In this document: positions 1-8,428 of the stretch, piece after piece
Numbering within the stretch: the stretch's first letter is position 1
Layout: the number at the start of each line of letters is the position of its first letter
Source: Phycisphaeraceae bacterium
GTDB lineage: Bacteria > Planctomycetota > Phycisphaerae > Phycisphaerales > Phycisphaeraceae
Assembly (NCBI GenBank): GCA_016763955.1
Contig: JAESSU010000479.1
Span: forward strand, 1-14,228
Length of the DNA stretch: 14,228 bases
Direction: 5' to 3'
The notes under the pieces: model-generated
Seen by the model: the letters and a program-made list of their open reading frames with translations, nothing else
Databases searched by the model: none
Told to the model about the DNA's origin: nothing
Position numbers and translations under genes: made by a program

Positions 1-574
1 CGATGTACTCGCTTAATTTTCGGATACGTGGTGCCTTTCCGCCACGCACTTCACTGTTGATTTTTGAAATATTGAAGACATTGATATGGACATCACCTTG
101 CCAGTCCACGCCGGGCATGAAGTTGTCGGCTCGTCGGATACCTCGACCATCTTGATAATTTTCACCCGTCACGATCAATGGTGGGTTCTGAGTAAACTCG
201 CCGATCCCTTTAAACACATACTTGGGAGTGTTGGGCGTGAAGTCAGTAATCAGTTTGTTATAGATTGTCAGATTCGGTGCCAGCACAAAGAAATGTTTGA
301 TGCCCTGACTCTGATACAGGTACGTAATAAATGCACCCATCAGTCGCGTTTTACCTACGCCCGTTGCCAATGCAAAGCATAATGAAGGAAAATCCCTTTC
401 AAAATCCTTTACTGTCGGAAATTCACTGCTGATGGCTTTAATCGCTTGCGTCAGATCAGCATCTTTAGCGAGCGAGACAATCTCGCAAACACGTTGAAGA
501 ATTTCCAACGATTCCCGTTGAGGGGAACGCAGACTCAGGCGATTACTAATTGAGTTAACGTGTTGGATCGTCAT
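1..574 (-). CDS. res: Type III restriction enzyme Res subunit, N-terminal part (cut by window edge)
   Basis: The first 191 residues of a DEAD/DEAH-type translocase/endonuclease subunit can be read; the rest lies beyond the left edge. The sequence shows an N-terminal lead (MTIQHVNSISNRLSLRSPQ), then a Walker A motif ATGVGKT at about residues 70-76, followed by FFVLAPNLTIYNKL, as in motif Ia of type III Res proteins. The DEAH box, later helicase motifs and C-terminal PD-(D/E)XK nuclease of the family would be off-window. Res would cut DNA with Mod after ATP-driven movement along it. The ATG at 572-574 is two bases after the rhuM stop, with AAAGGT about 11 bases upstream as a moderate ribosome site. 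Family is inferred from the motif, and from mod lying upstream in the same operon. A related superfamily 2 restriction helicase is the main alternative. Confidence 0.8.
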   Translation of the reverse strand, partial: MTIQHVNSISNRLSLRSPQRESLEILQRVCEIVSLAKDADLTQAIKAISSEFPTVKDFERDFPSLCFALATGVGKTRLMGAFITYLYQSQGIKHFFVLAPNLTIYNKLITDFTPNTPKYVFKGIGEFTQNPPLIVTGENYQDGRGIRRADNFMPGVDWQGDVHINVFNISKINSEVRGGKAPRIRKLSEYI

Positions 575-576
575 GA

Positions 577-1626
577 TTATTTATTACCTTTTTCGTCGTT
601 GCTTTTTTTCTGGTCTTCGAGCTTCTTGATTTCCTTGACCGCCTTGAGGAAATGTTTTTCAACCGGCGTCGGTTCATTTAAAATTCGCTGACGGTATTTT
701 TCATATTCAGCTTGCGCTTTATCCAAAGCATCCTGATGACTGACCGAACCAGCATGAGTCAATAGCTCACGGCCTGTCATCTTGAGAAAATCATCCAGCC
801 GAGTCACCCAATCCTTCATGGACATGGGTTGACGATTCAATGGCTGCAACTCCGCGAGTTCCAGATATGCCGTGACCATGCGGTTGAGCATTTCAAGCTC
901 ATCAGGCTTCAGATAATTTTTAGCCACCGTAATGTCAGACTTTCGGATGTTTTCACGAGGCCAGTTCGTCATCCCCATATGCGATTCATGGGCATCGGCA
1001 CGCTCAACAATAATCTCTGCGGCTGTATGCCCGTGCGATGCCCAATGCAGTTTGTTTTGCACGACTTTGAAAAACGTTTGCGATAGCTCTGCCTTTGGAT
1101 CGTAGTCCATACTCGTCGCATAGATGTCCAGCACCTTACGCCAGAAAACTTTTTCCGACGAGCGAATGTCCCGAATGCGGGCAAGCAATTCATCAAAATA
1201 AAGGCCACCACCGGCGTCCTTGAGCCGCTGGTCGTCCATGGCAAAACCCTTGACCAAGTACTCACGCAGCCGTTGTGTTGCCCATATACGAAACTGGGTT
1301 CCGCGCAAGCTGTTGACCCGGTAACCCACCGAGATAATCGCATCGAGATTAAAATGCTCGATCACCCGTTCAACCTGGCGATTCCCTTCATTTTGAACTG
1401 TTGCAAATTTCGCAACAGTTGAGGTCATCTTCAGCTCACCTGAATCATAAATATTTTTCAAATGGCGACTTATGCCCGACTTATCCACATCGAACAATTC
1501 CGCCATCTGTTGCTGCGTGAGCCAAAGCGTCTCGCCTTCAAAGCGGCACTGGATATGTGTCTGACCGTCTTGGGCCTGATAGAGTAGGAACTCTCCGCCC
1601 GGGTCTTGGGGGATAATGTCAGCCAT
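577..1626 (-). CDS. rhuM: RhuM-family protein, accessory gene between mod and res
   Basis: This 349-residue protein looks like the virulence RhuM family, known from Salmonella SPI-3 and often found beside restriction-modification genes; its biochemical role is not established. The N-terminal third has a winged or helix-turn-helix-like segment (TLWLTQQQMAELFDVDKSGISRHL, about residues 33-57; ORF order L-W-L-T-Q-Q-Q-M-A-E-L-F), followed by the family stretch with VIEHFNLDAIISVGYRV and RGTQFRIWATQRLREYL near residues 87-125. The C-terminal tail from about residue 300 is charged and Lys/Glu-rich, probably helical. The ATG at 1624-1626 sits two bases after the mod stop and has a strong GGAGGT ribosome site (1635-1640) with 8-nt spacing. 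Position between mod and res suggests a regulatory or accessory role in that system, which is inference. Confidence 0.8.
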   Translation of the reverse strand: MADIIPQDPGGEFLLYQAQDGQTHIQCRFEGETLWLTQQQMAELFDVDKSGISRHLKNIYDSGELKMTSTVAKFATVQNEGNRQVERVIEHFNLDAIISVGYRVNSLRGTQFRIWATQRLREYLVKGFAMDDQRLKDAGGGLYFDELLARIRDIRSSEKVFWRKVLDIYATSMDYDPKAELSQTFFKVVQNKLHWASHGHTAAEIIVERADAHESHMGMTNWPRENIRKSDITVAKNYLKPDELEMLNRMVTAYLELAELQPLNRQPMSMKDWVTRLDDFLKMTGRELLTHAGSVSHQDALDKAQAEYEKYRQRILNEPTPVEKHFLKAVKEIKKLEDQKKSNDEKGNK

Positions 1627-1628
1627 GA

Positions 1629-3362
1629 TTACTTACCTCCCTTTGCATCAGTCGTGTCCAGATCGAACAACATCGGGCCTGTGTTTTGATCTTTGTTCTT
1701 GCCAAACTTCCGGGGGCGGGCGGGTTTTTTGTGGCCTCCAGAGTCCGTATCTTTTGAAACTTCCGGGGCCGGGGGGGCAGGGAGGTTCTCGATTTCCAGT
1801 GAGTAATCGTCGTGTCCCCATTCGCACTTGGTTAGCACGGCCTTGGGAATCTTTTTGATCGTCAGATTCTCAAATTGACTGGCATCACATCGAAACGCAC
1901 TGCAACAGATTAAGAGGCTGCGGTTGGGGCCGACCCCGTCGGACAGCTTGGTGAGCATGTCCTTACTCATAAATTGCGTGGTGACATAGATGAAATCGGC
2001 TTCGGTACTCTTTCCCTGCTGCCAGTACACCTGAGCATCGGGATCAAAGCTGAACCCTTCAAGTTTGCACATCGCCTCGGCAAGCATGGCGGCATTGAAC
2101 GTGGGATTGATAATCGGATTGTCCCATTCATCGTTCACAATAAGCGTAGGTCCAAGATGGTAATAGCGGAACCCGCCACCGCCTTTCCAATCAACCGTTT
2201 TTGTGATACCCCCAAGGTCTTCGCCGTCAATGACTTTTTGCAGGCGCGGGATGATATGCGTGTGGCAATGCTCGCCAAGTTCGATCATGATCCAGCGACG
2301 ACCCATCTTGTGAGCCACGGCACCCGTGGTGCCAGAGCCAGCGAAAGAGTCGAGGATAATGTCGTTGTTTTCAGTTGCAAGTGTTAGTACACGCCGAATC
2401 AATCTTTCTGGTTTAGGTGTAGAGAAAATATCAATCGAATTCAAAATATTAACTTCTTTTTTAGCTTCTTGGTTATTTCCAACATCATCATTTCTCCAAA
2501 CGGTAGTAGCAACGGTGCCTTGCCGAACACTATCGGGAAATTTCTTTAGGCGAGGTGATTTATTTAAGCCTTTTGCACCCCAATATAAATTATTAGATTC
2601 AATATTAATTTTTGTCGAATCCTTATTAAATGCCCAGACACGATTATGGTTAGGCCAGATTTCTTCACCTGTATTAGGATTCAATATTGGATAGTATAAA
2701 TTCGGTCTCTCCTCTTTAGATTTAGCACAAGTGTAATCAGAGGAAATCCACACACCCCGAGGATAATTGTCTGGATTTTTCATGTTTTTATTTTGCTTTT
2801 CACTTCTCGGCAGAAGTTTTGGTCTCCATAAAATTTTATTTTTTGCATAAACTAAAACATGATCATGATTATCACTTAACCATTTAGCATCATTTTGTGG
2901 CGAAGACTTCTTTTCCCAAATTACATTCGACACAAAATTATTCCGTCCAAACACTTCATCGCATAAAACTTTCAGATAGTGGCATTCATTGTCATCAATC
3001 GTAATCCAAAGAGAGCCATCTTCGGACAACAAACGACGAAGTAGTTCCAGCCGATCCCGCATTAACGACAGCCACAAAGAGTGTTCAACTCCATCGTCAT
3101 ACTGCTTGAAAGCCGACCCCGTGTTATACGGCGGATCGATAAAGATGCATTTAATTTTCCCTGCGAATTCCTGTTCGAGTGCTTTGAGTGCGAGGAGGTT
3201 ATCACCAAAGATGAGTCGATTATCGAAAGCATCCTTTTCGTTAACGCGATGGTCAGCATGATAGGATTTGTCCGGGTCCTCAATAAGAATACGCGGCTCA
3301 AGCTGTGGCCGATTTTCCTTGCCGATCCATGTCAATTCCAAACGATTTATATTCTTGGCCAT
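1629..3362 (-). CDS. mod: Type III DNA methyltransferase (Mod), beta-class N6-adenine/N4-cytosine
   Basis: Mod binds a short asymmetric site, methylates one strand using S-adenosylmethionine, and gives Res its specificity. The 577-residue protein has the catalytic motif DPPYNTG at residues 76-82 first and the cofactor motif [10 protein letters not shown] at 338-347 later. This is the beta-class order, with the target-recognition domain between them. Type III Mod enzymes make N6-methyladenine; N4-cytosine cannot be excluded from the motif alone. The DNA for residues about 130-320 is strikingly AT-rich. The C-terminal region (residues 525-577) is Pro/Lys-rich and low-complexity, and two copies of CCCCGGAAGTTT fall in it. 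The ATG at 3360-3362 has GAGGAG at 3369-3374 with 6-nt spacing; an ATG at 3364-3366 is not in frame. It lies 10 bp after the DUF4276 gene and 2 bp before rhuM. Confidence 0.92.
   Translation of the reverse strand: MAKNINRLELTWIGKENRPQLEPRILIEDPDKSYHADHRVNEKDAFDNRLIFGDNLLALKALEQEFAGKIKCIFIDPPYNTGSAFKQYDDGVEHSLWLSLMRDRLELLRRLLSEDGSLWITIDDNECHYLKVLCDEVFGRNNFVSNVIWEKKSSPQNDAKWLSDNHDHVLVYAKNKILWRPKLLPRSEKQNKNMKNPDNYPRGVWISSDYTCAKSKEERPNLYYPILNPNTGEEIWPNHNRVWAFNKDSTKINIESNNLYWGAKGLNKSPRLKKFPDSVRQGTVATTVWRNDDVGNNQEAKKEVNILNSIDIFSTPKPERLIRRVLTLATENNDIILDSFAGSGTTGAVAHKMGRRWIMIELGEHCHTHIIPRLQKVIDGEDLGGITKTVDWKGGGGFRYYHLGPTLIVNDEWDNPIINPTFNAAMLAEAMCKLEGFSFDPDAQVYWQQGKSTEADFIYVTTQFMSKDMLTKLSDGVGPNRSLLICCSAFRCDASQFENLTIKKIPKAVLTKCEWGHDDYSLEIENLPAPPAPEVSKDTDSGGHKKPARPRKFGKNKDQNTGPMLFDLDTTDAKGGK
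1704..1768 (-). repeat. Two copies of 12-mer CCCCGGAAGTTT inside mod
   Basis: On the minus strand CCCCGGAAGTTT occurs at 1715-1704 and again at 1768-1757, both within C-rich tracts. The first copy is read as Pro-Arg-Lys-Phe (codons 550-553). The second is read one base out of that phase, giving Ala-Pro-Glu-Val-Ser. Similarity therefore lies in the DNA and not in the protein. The same 12-mer occurs three times in the thiC riboswitch region. Confidence 0.8.
2395..2975 (-). other. AT-rich target-recognition segment of mod
   Basis: This stretch encodes about residues 130-320 of Mod, between the DPPY and FAGSG motifs, where beta-class methyltransferases carry the target-recognition domain. Hand counts give 25 % G+C at 2401-2460, 23 % at 2581-2640 and 25 % at 2821-2880, against 45 % at 2101-2160 and 52 % at 3001-3060. 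The sharp contrast suggests that this domain was exchanged independently of the rest of the gene, as is known for type III mod alleles. Confidence 0.6.
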
Positions 3363-3372
3363 GCATGGCTCC

Positions 3373-3933
3373 TCAATTCTTACCTATCAATTTTTGCAAC
3401 CCGGAAATAAACACACTGAAGCTGTGAGAGCGGGTATTGGTCACATTCAGATAGGGACCGATTGCCCGAGAGCCGGCTATTTTCTGATAGCGTTTGCCCG
3501 TGAGTATTTCAAGTTCTTCTGCGGCGTTGGCCAACGAATCCGGCGTTCTGTATTTGGCTTTATTCTGTTTGGCTGCCAGATTCCGTATATTCAAAGCCCG
3601 TTCCACGGCAGCTAGGTCCGCCAGATACCAGCTTTCAAGTTCATGGCAAGCAATACGCACAAGCGTTTTGGGTTTGCGTGCCTGTGTGCATTTACGAACC
3701 AACTCATTTTTCACTGTGCGACAGTCCGCAGAATCCTTATCGCGTAGGACAACGAATCGGGCCTCCGGATTACGATAGCCTTGAAGCCGCCGCACCATCT
3801 GCTTTTCTAGATCCTGTTTACCTTCAAAGACGATATAACGGATCGCAATGTTGTCGGAGCACAAACGTGGAAGCACTCCGCGGAGCATGGCTTCGGCAGA
3901 TGATTCTTCAAGTAGAAAAACGAGTTCATTCAT
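3373..3933 (-). CDS. DUF4276-family, TOPRIM-like protein (putative nuclease partner of the ATPase)
   Basis: This 186-residue protein matches the pattern of DUF4276: an N-terminal strand ending in paired acidic residues ([12 protein letters not shown]9/E10), [11 protein letters not shown] at about 35-45, a strand ending in an acidic cluster ([12 protein letters not shown]65 and D67), and [14 protein letters not shown] at 93-106. A glutamate followed by a DxD is the arrangement of TOPRIM metal sites, so nuclease-like activity is plausible but not shown. The start codon overlaps the ATPase stop in an ATGA junction, which implies translational coupling and a two-gene unit. Similar ATPase plus TOPRIM-like pairs are known in defence modules such as OLD-type, AbiL and PARIS systems. 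Assigning this pair to any of those would need structure or HMM comparison. Confidence 0.75.
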   Translation of the reverse strand: MNELVFLLEESSAEAMLRGVLPRLCSDNIAIRYIVFEGKQDLEKQMVRRLQGYRNPEARFVVLRDKDSADCRTVKNELVRKCTQARKPKTLVRIACHELESWYLADLAAVERALNIRNLAAKQNKAKYRTPDSLANAAEELEILTGKRYQKIAGSRAIGPYLNVTNTRSHSFSVFISGLQKLIGKN

Positions 3934-5117
3934 TGCGGATCAACTCCCCCGAAGAATCCTTGCTTCCAGAGATATCCCATCTGGTCACCCTCGGCCATGT
4001 AGTCACTGACCTGCTGATCTTCCGAAGCACGTTTGACGCTTGTATATCCTTTTTCCTTGACCAACCAGAACACTTCTTGAAGCTTGCAGGCATTAAGAAA
4101 ATCCGGGGAATGTGTTGAGATAAAAACCTGGCCGCCTCGATGTGCATAATCCCGAAATTCTTCGGCCAGTTCCATTAGCAGTTTGGGATAGAGCTGATTT
4201 TCCGGTTCCTCGACACACAACAACGGGTGCGGGGACGGGTCATATAAAAGGATCAGGTATGCCAACATTTTGATGGTGCCATCAGACACATGACGCGCCA
4301 TGAAAGGGTCTTTAAATGAGCTGTCCTGAAACTTCAAAAGCACCCGTCCTTCCTCGGTGATTTTAGCTTCGACATGAGAAATACCGGGCACTCGACTCTT
4401 GAGCCGATCGATGATTGTGTCGAACACCTTGCGATGCCACTTGTAGAGAAACTCCGTGACCAGTGCAAGGTTCTCGCCTTGTGTGGAAAGATGTTGGGCA
4501 TGTCCGGCTTCCTGTTCGGAACGGGCGCGTTGAATATGAAAGTCCGAGACATGCCAATTGGAAATCAGTTCGCCAAGTGCCATGGCTGCGGGAAATTTTT
4601 TGAACTGCGCCAGTCCTTTGACCGCCAATGTATCAGCTGATTTAAGAACGTGATCTTCACGCTGCAAGTCCTGTTCATCGGTGACCTGATCGGGCTCATT
4701 GGTGACAGCTTGGCCTACTCCTTTGCGAAAGTCCAGAAAATGCCACGGTTGACCTCTGCTGCCGCGTCGATACTTGAGAAGTTCACGTTCGATATAGGGA
4801 GTGCCATCCTCTTCGTTGATCGCCAACGAATAGGTGATCAGAGGTGAGCCATCCTTTTCCCTAAATTTGAGTTCGATTTCGATAGGGCCTGTTGTATTGC
4901 GACTGCGAGCTTCAAGGAAACCTCGGCTGCCTCCAAGCTTAGTCAGAGCAACGTGAACATCTTCTGTCATAGCGTCTTTCAGAAATCCGAACACACTGAA
5001 GATGGTGGACTTACCGCTGCCATTTGCCCCAACTAGCACACACATTCGTGGGATGTTGCGAATTTCAGCATCTTTGAATGCCTTGAAATTTTTGAGTTTG
5101 ATTGATTCTAGTTTCAT
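3930..5117 (-). CDS. AAA ATPase of the RecF/SMC-like (AAA_15/AAA_21) type, defence sensor-like
   Basis: This 395-residue ABC-type ATPase begins with the family-typical MKLESIKLKNFKAF. Walker A is GANGSGKST (residues 30-38), a signature-like VSDGTIKMLA is at 277-286, Walker B with catalytic Glu is LLCVEEPEN (299-307), and the H-loop is STHSPDF (334-340). All motifs look intact. I chose ATG 5115-5117 over the longer frame from 5162. It has GGAAGGA with about 9-nt spacing, matches family N-termini and does not overlap the helicase, whose stop is at 5147-5149. The longer form would add 15 residues. Its stop overlaps the DUF4276 start, so the two proteins probably form a complex in which the ATPase controls the small partner. 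The trigger is unknown. Confidence 0.85.
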   Translation of the reverse strand: MKLESIKLKNFKAFKDAEIRNIPRMCVLVGANGSGKSTIFSVFGFLKDAMTEDVHVALTKLGGSRGFLEARSRNTTGPIEIELKFREKDGSPLITYSLAINEEDGTPYIERELLKYRRGSRGQPWHFLDFRKGVGQAVTNEPDQVTDEQDLQREDHVLKSADTLAVKGLAQFKKFPAAMALGELISNWHVSDFHIQRARSEQEAGHAQHLSTQGENLALVTEFLYKWHRKVFDTIIDRLKSRVPGISHVEAKITEEGRVLLKFQDSSFKDPFMARHVSDGTIKMLAYLILLYDPSPHPLLCVEEPENQLYPKLLMELAEEFRDYAHRGGQVFISTHSPDFLNACKLQEVFWLVKEKGYTSVKRASEDQQVSDYMAEGDQMGYLWKQGFFGGVDPQ

Positions 5118-5146
5118 GTGGTGATGTCCTTCCTGAGTCCCAAACC

Positions 5147-8002
5147 TTACGTGATCATCCACCTAATGGTGAACAGGGTTTGGACCGTGTTACTTTGCGT
5201 TAATTGCTTTTCAATCTTACCAATCAATTCCTCTCGCTGCATATCGATGGCATCCTGTGCTTCAAAGAGTTCACGGCGTTTACCATTACGGCGGTGTTCT
5301 AGATCACGCAGTTGTTTTTGGAAGGCTAGTTTATCCTGTAACGACTGAGACAGCGCAGAAGTACGCCTAAGTTCCCGGATGCATTTGTCGAGTTCTTTGA
5401 GTTCATGTTCCAGTGACAGCTTCAGGTCTTCGCTCCAGCGGTCGAGCTTGTTGACTTCCTCATCAAAGAACTGGCCGTTGCGGTTTTCGATTTCCTGCAA
5501 ACGGGTCTGAATATTGCTCTGACGTAAAGAAGCCATATCCGGAGCGTTAGAGACTTCAGAGCCAACCACGGCAGGCAGGGACAGCAGCTTAGCGCAGAGT
5601 TCTTGATCTAATGGCTGATCCTGATCGGTGCGGGCAGCAAAGATCAGAAATTCATCAACCTGCACAGCGGAAACGGTCAATTTAGAAATTTCCAGCCAAC
5701 CTGACTGGCCGACGAGGGGCTCGATGATACTGATCTTGGAACGGTGTTGGGTGTAATCCAAGGTCAAATGGGCGGCAGGCAGCTCACGGGCAATGGCTTG
5801 TTCGATGAGTTTTAAGGCCAACGGGTGATCCGGGCGGTAGAAATGCTCATCGGTTTGCTGGGCGACTTTCCAATCAAGGTTGTACCAGCCTGCGGGGGCA
5901 TCGCTGCCGATATAGTTAAAACGCAGGGTTTGATCATCAAACTGCGTGGTGTCTGGCAACTCTGACCGGGTTAAATCCATCAACCACATTTCACGCAAAG
6001 ATTTGAATTCGTGCGTGAGCTGATTTCGCAGCTTCAGCCGTGTGCGGACTTCCTCATCAAAATGTTCAAGTAAAGCCTGATTGGTGGATGCCATGCGGGA
6101 TTGAATTTTTTCATCCAACTCAGCCTGCAAAGTATCAAAGGCAGATTGAATTTCCTCATTGGTTCGGCAGTTCTGATAAACCTCAGCAATGCGGCGTTCA
6201 ATGTCCACGCCTGACTCCAATACGCCGAGCACTTCATCGGAAGCACCGAACACGCCATCAAAGAGTTTGAACTTTTCACTAAGCAGTTCAAAGACCCGCT
6301 TGTCAGCTTCGTTATGCAGGTTCAGGAAGTTGACGACGACAACATCATGCAACTGGCCATAACGGTGACATCGACCAATCCGCTGTTCGACACGTTGGGG
6401 ATTCCAAGGCAGATCGAAATTGACAATCAATGAACAGAACTGCAAGTTAACGCCTTCGGCAGCGGCTTCGGTGGCAACGAGAATGGTGGCCTGCTCCTTG
6501 AAGCGATCCACGAGGGCAGCTTTCATATCAATAGCCCGTGAGCCGGTGATGTGGTCGGTGTTCTGATGTTGGGCAACCCATTGCTCGTAAATGGCTGCTT
6601 GGTGGGGATGGTTGTTGGTGCCGTTGATGGTAACAACTTGGCCATCATACCCATTGGCGTTGAGCAGATTATAGAGATACTGCTGGGTTTCACGGGACTC
6701 TGTGAAGATGACGGCCTTGCGGGCAGCGCCGAGTTCATGGGCTTTGGTAAAGGCGATTTTCAATGCTGGCAAAAGCTTTTCACCTTTGGCATTGTGACCG
6801 ATGCCCGATGCCATGTCAGCATATTGACGTATCTCGGCTAGTTCTTCCTTGAGTTCTTCAGGGTCAATTTCAAGGTCTAACTGTAATGGGGTAGAGACAT
6901 CTTCCAACTCATCGGTTAATTCATCAATGCCTTCCAGATCATCATCATCAAACAAATTCAGATCATCACAGAGATTTTCCAAACGGTCTGCCAAACGGCG
7001 GAGTGTGCGAGCAATGGCAAAGGTGGATGAAGACATAAGCTTCCGCAGAACCATTGTGATGAGCATCCGTTGGCCAGCGGGCAAAGCATAGAGCACCTCA
7101 CGTTGCAAATACAGCGTAATTCGATCATAAAGATCACGCTCGGCATCCGTGGGCCAGAACTCCTGTGTAATGGGAATGCGATTGGTGAACGGCACGTATT
7201 CAGTCACCTGCTTACGCAACGTGCGTGTACAGACTGAGGCAATTCGTTGCTTAAGTAACAAGTTGCGAGTGTCATCATCTGCAACATTAATAAATTGGTC
7301 ACGGAATGATGCGACATCACCAAAAACATGCGGATCAATAACGCTAACGAGACTAAAAAGTTCCAGCAGTGAGTTTTGCAAAGGAGTTGCGGTGAGCAAA
7401 AACTTAGGAGCGTTACCGACAGCATCGGCGATTTTATGAGCGATAGATTTTTTAGATACGGGACTGTTGATTAACCGTGTTCTAGAGCGATGAATATTGC
7501 GCATTCTATGTGCTTCATCAATCACGACAGCATCCCAAGGTATCTGCGATATTTCAACCTCTTTCAAGGCTGCAAAGTTGTACGAGCAGATGACCACTTT
7601 ATCGAGTTGGTTGAAAGGGTTGCTAACACCTTCCTTACGCATGCGGTTGAAGATACGAGAATCCAGCACTTCAGATTGCAGGTAGAACTTTTCAATAAGC
7701 TCCTGTTGCCACTGATTCCGGAGCATGGCCGGGACAATGATCAGGATACGGCGGCGGCGTTCGGCCCACTTCTGTGACAGAACAATGCCAGCTTTTATGG
7801 TATTACCCAAGCCAACTTTGTCAGCTAGGATCGCACCGTTGGTGAAAGGTGAACGTAGTGCAAAGAGTGCAGCATCAATTTGATGTGGATTCAGATCGAC
7901 TCGAGCATTAGCAATTGATCGCGACAACGCAGCGATATCACCGCCAGAACCTTGAAGTGTCAAAGCGTGTGCCCAATACTGACTGTGATAGGGTGTTCCC
8001 AT
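5147..8002 (-). CDS. SNF2/HepA-type helicase with altered Walker A motif
   Basis: This 951-residue superfamily 2 protein has RapA/HepA-like architecture. An N-terminal lead is followed by motif I at about 56-71, DEAH at 162-165 (VVIDEAHRMRN), motif III TATPLQNS at 204-211, motif V VATEAAAEGVNLQ and motif VI RVEQRIGRCHRYGQ at 537-550. The C-terminal third ends in a predicted coiled coil, about residues 825-935. Motif I reads ILADKVGLGNTIKAG where family members usually have ILADEVGLGKTIEAG, so the ATP-binding lysine is asparagine (codon AAT at 7804-7802). All other motifs look normal. The ATG at 8002 is directly preceded in frame by TAA, so the start cannot be further upstream; the ribosome site is weak (GAAAG). 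It is the first gene of the six-gene operon and probably translocates or remodels DNA, if it is active. Confidence 0.88.
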   Translation of the reverse strand: MGTPYHSQYWAHALTLQGSGGDIAALSRSIANARVDLNPHQIDAALFALRSPFTNGAILADKVGLGNTIKAGIVLSQKWAERRRRILIIVPAMLRNQWQQELIEKFYLQSEVLDSRIFNRMRKEGVSNPFNQLDKVVICSYNFAALKEVEISQIPWDAVVIDEAHRMRNIHRSRTRLINSPVSKKSIAHKIADAVGNAPKFLLTATPLQNSLLELFSLVSVIDPHVFGDVASFRDQFINVADDDTRNLLLKQRIASVCTRTLRKQVTEYVPFTNRIPITQEFWPTDAERDLYDRITLYLQREVLYALPAGQRMLITMVLRKLMSSSTFAIARTLRRLADRLENLCDDLNLFDDDDLEGIDELTDELEDVSTPLQLDLEIDPEELKEELAEIRQYADMASGIGHNAKGEKLLPALKIAFTKAHELGAARKAVIFTESRETQQYLYNLLNANGYDGQVVTINGTNNHPHQAAIYEQWVAQHQNTDHITGSRAIDMKAALVDRFKEQATILVATEAAAEGVNLQFCSLIVNFDLPWNPQRVEQRIGRCHRYGQLHDVVVVNFLNLHNEADKRVFELLSEKFKLFDGVFGASDEVLGVLESGVDIERRIAEVYQNCRTNEEIQSAFDTLQAELDEKIQSRMASTNQALLEHFDEEVRTRLKLRNQLTHEFKSLREMWLMDLTRSELPDTTQFDDQTLRFNYIGSDAPAGWYNLDWKVAQQTDEHFYRPDHPLALKLIEQAIARELPAAHLTLDYTQHRSKISIIEPLVGQSGWLEISKLTVSAVQVDEFLIFAARTDQDQPLDQELCAKLLSLPAVVGSEVSNAPDMASLRQSNIQTRLQEIENRNGQFFDEEVNKLDRWSEDLKLSLEHELKELDKCIRELRRTSALSQSLQDKLAFQKQLRDLEHRRNGKRRELFEAQDAIDMQREELIGKIEKQLTQSNTVQTLFTIRWMIT

Positions 8003-8112
8003 TTAAGCTTTCAGAGCAAATTGATCATCGAAGATCACTCAGTGGAATCAGCGTTCCGCCCTATTTTCAATTTTGATGCTTGTTCGTCCCAGAGATTGAT
8101 CTGCTACACACT

Positions 8113-8141
8113 GATATATCCCGGAAGAAAACAACAGTCAC
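8113..8141 (-). promoter_or_regulatory. Candidate sigma70 promoter of the defence operon
   Basis: On the minus strand GTGACT (8141-8136) and TATATC (8118-8113) are separated by 17 bp, each matching the consensus at 4 of 6 positions. Transcription would start near 8105, leaving about 100 nt of leader. A perfect TTGACA at 8184-8179 lies upstream but has only AAAATC at the right distance. Weak prediction. Confidence 0.3.
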
Positions 8142-8364
8142 TATTGTTAAGTCATGATTTTGCAGTTATTTCAATCCTTGTCAACAAGACGGTTTATGGA
8201 CTAAGGGTAAAAGATACTCCGGCAGACCTGTGTTGCTAGATTGAGTTCTGTGTCATCTCGTATTCAAATGAATGTTTCAAAATCTGATGTCTCGCAAACT
8301 AGCAACGTACGGAGTGTTTCTTAGGTCAGTTCAAAGAAAATGGCCATTGCACATAAAACTGGTA

Positions 8365-8392
8365 TTGACACTGGGTTTTTATACGGTACAGT
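8365..8392 (+). promoter_or_regulatory. Candidate promoter of the RHH-alpA-integrase operon
   Basis: A perfect TTGACA at 8365-8370 is followed after 16 bp by TACAGT (8387-8392, 4 of 6 matches to TATAAT). The predicted start near 8399 leaves a leader of about 30 nt before the GTG start at 8429. No other well-placed pair lies closer to that gene. Confidence 0.5.
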
Positions 8393-8428
8393 TAACACAA
8401 CAGAAGCCGATTACAAAGGAGCATAACG

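Larger units (their letters stand above)
8003..8428. other. Divergent intergenic region, no convincing gene
   Basis: This 426-bp spacer separates the minus-strand defence operon from the plus-strand integrase operon. I see no protein with recognisable features in it. It holds candidate promoters for both directions and a short dyad TGATC-6 nt-GATCA at 8022-8037, about 20 bp upstream of the helicase start, which could be an operator. Confidence 0.6.

Noticed and set aside
5118..5162. A longer ATPase start at 5162
   Set aside because: It would overlap the helicase by 16 bp; ATG 5117 has a good ribosome site and matches family N-termini.
8371..8392. A LexA-like box CTG...CAG upstream of the RHH gene
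   Set aside because: The spacing is 15-16 bases instead of the E. coli-type 10 and there is no internal symmetry.
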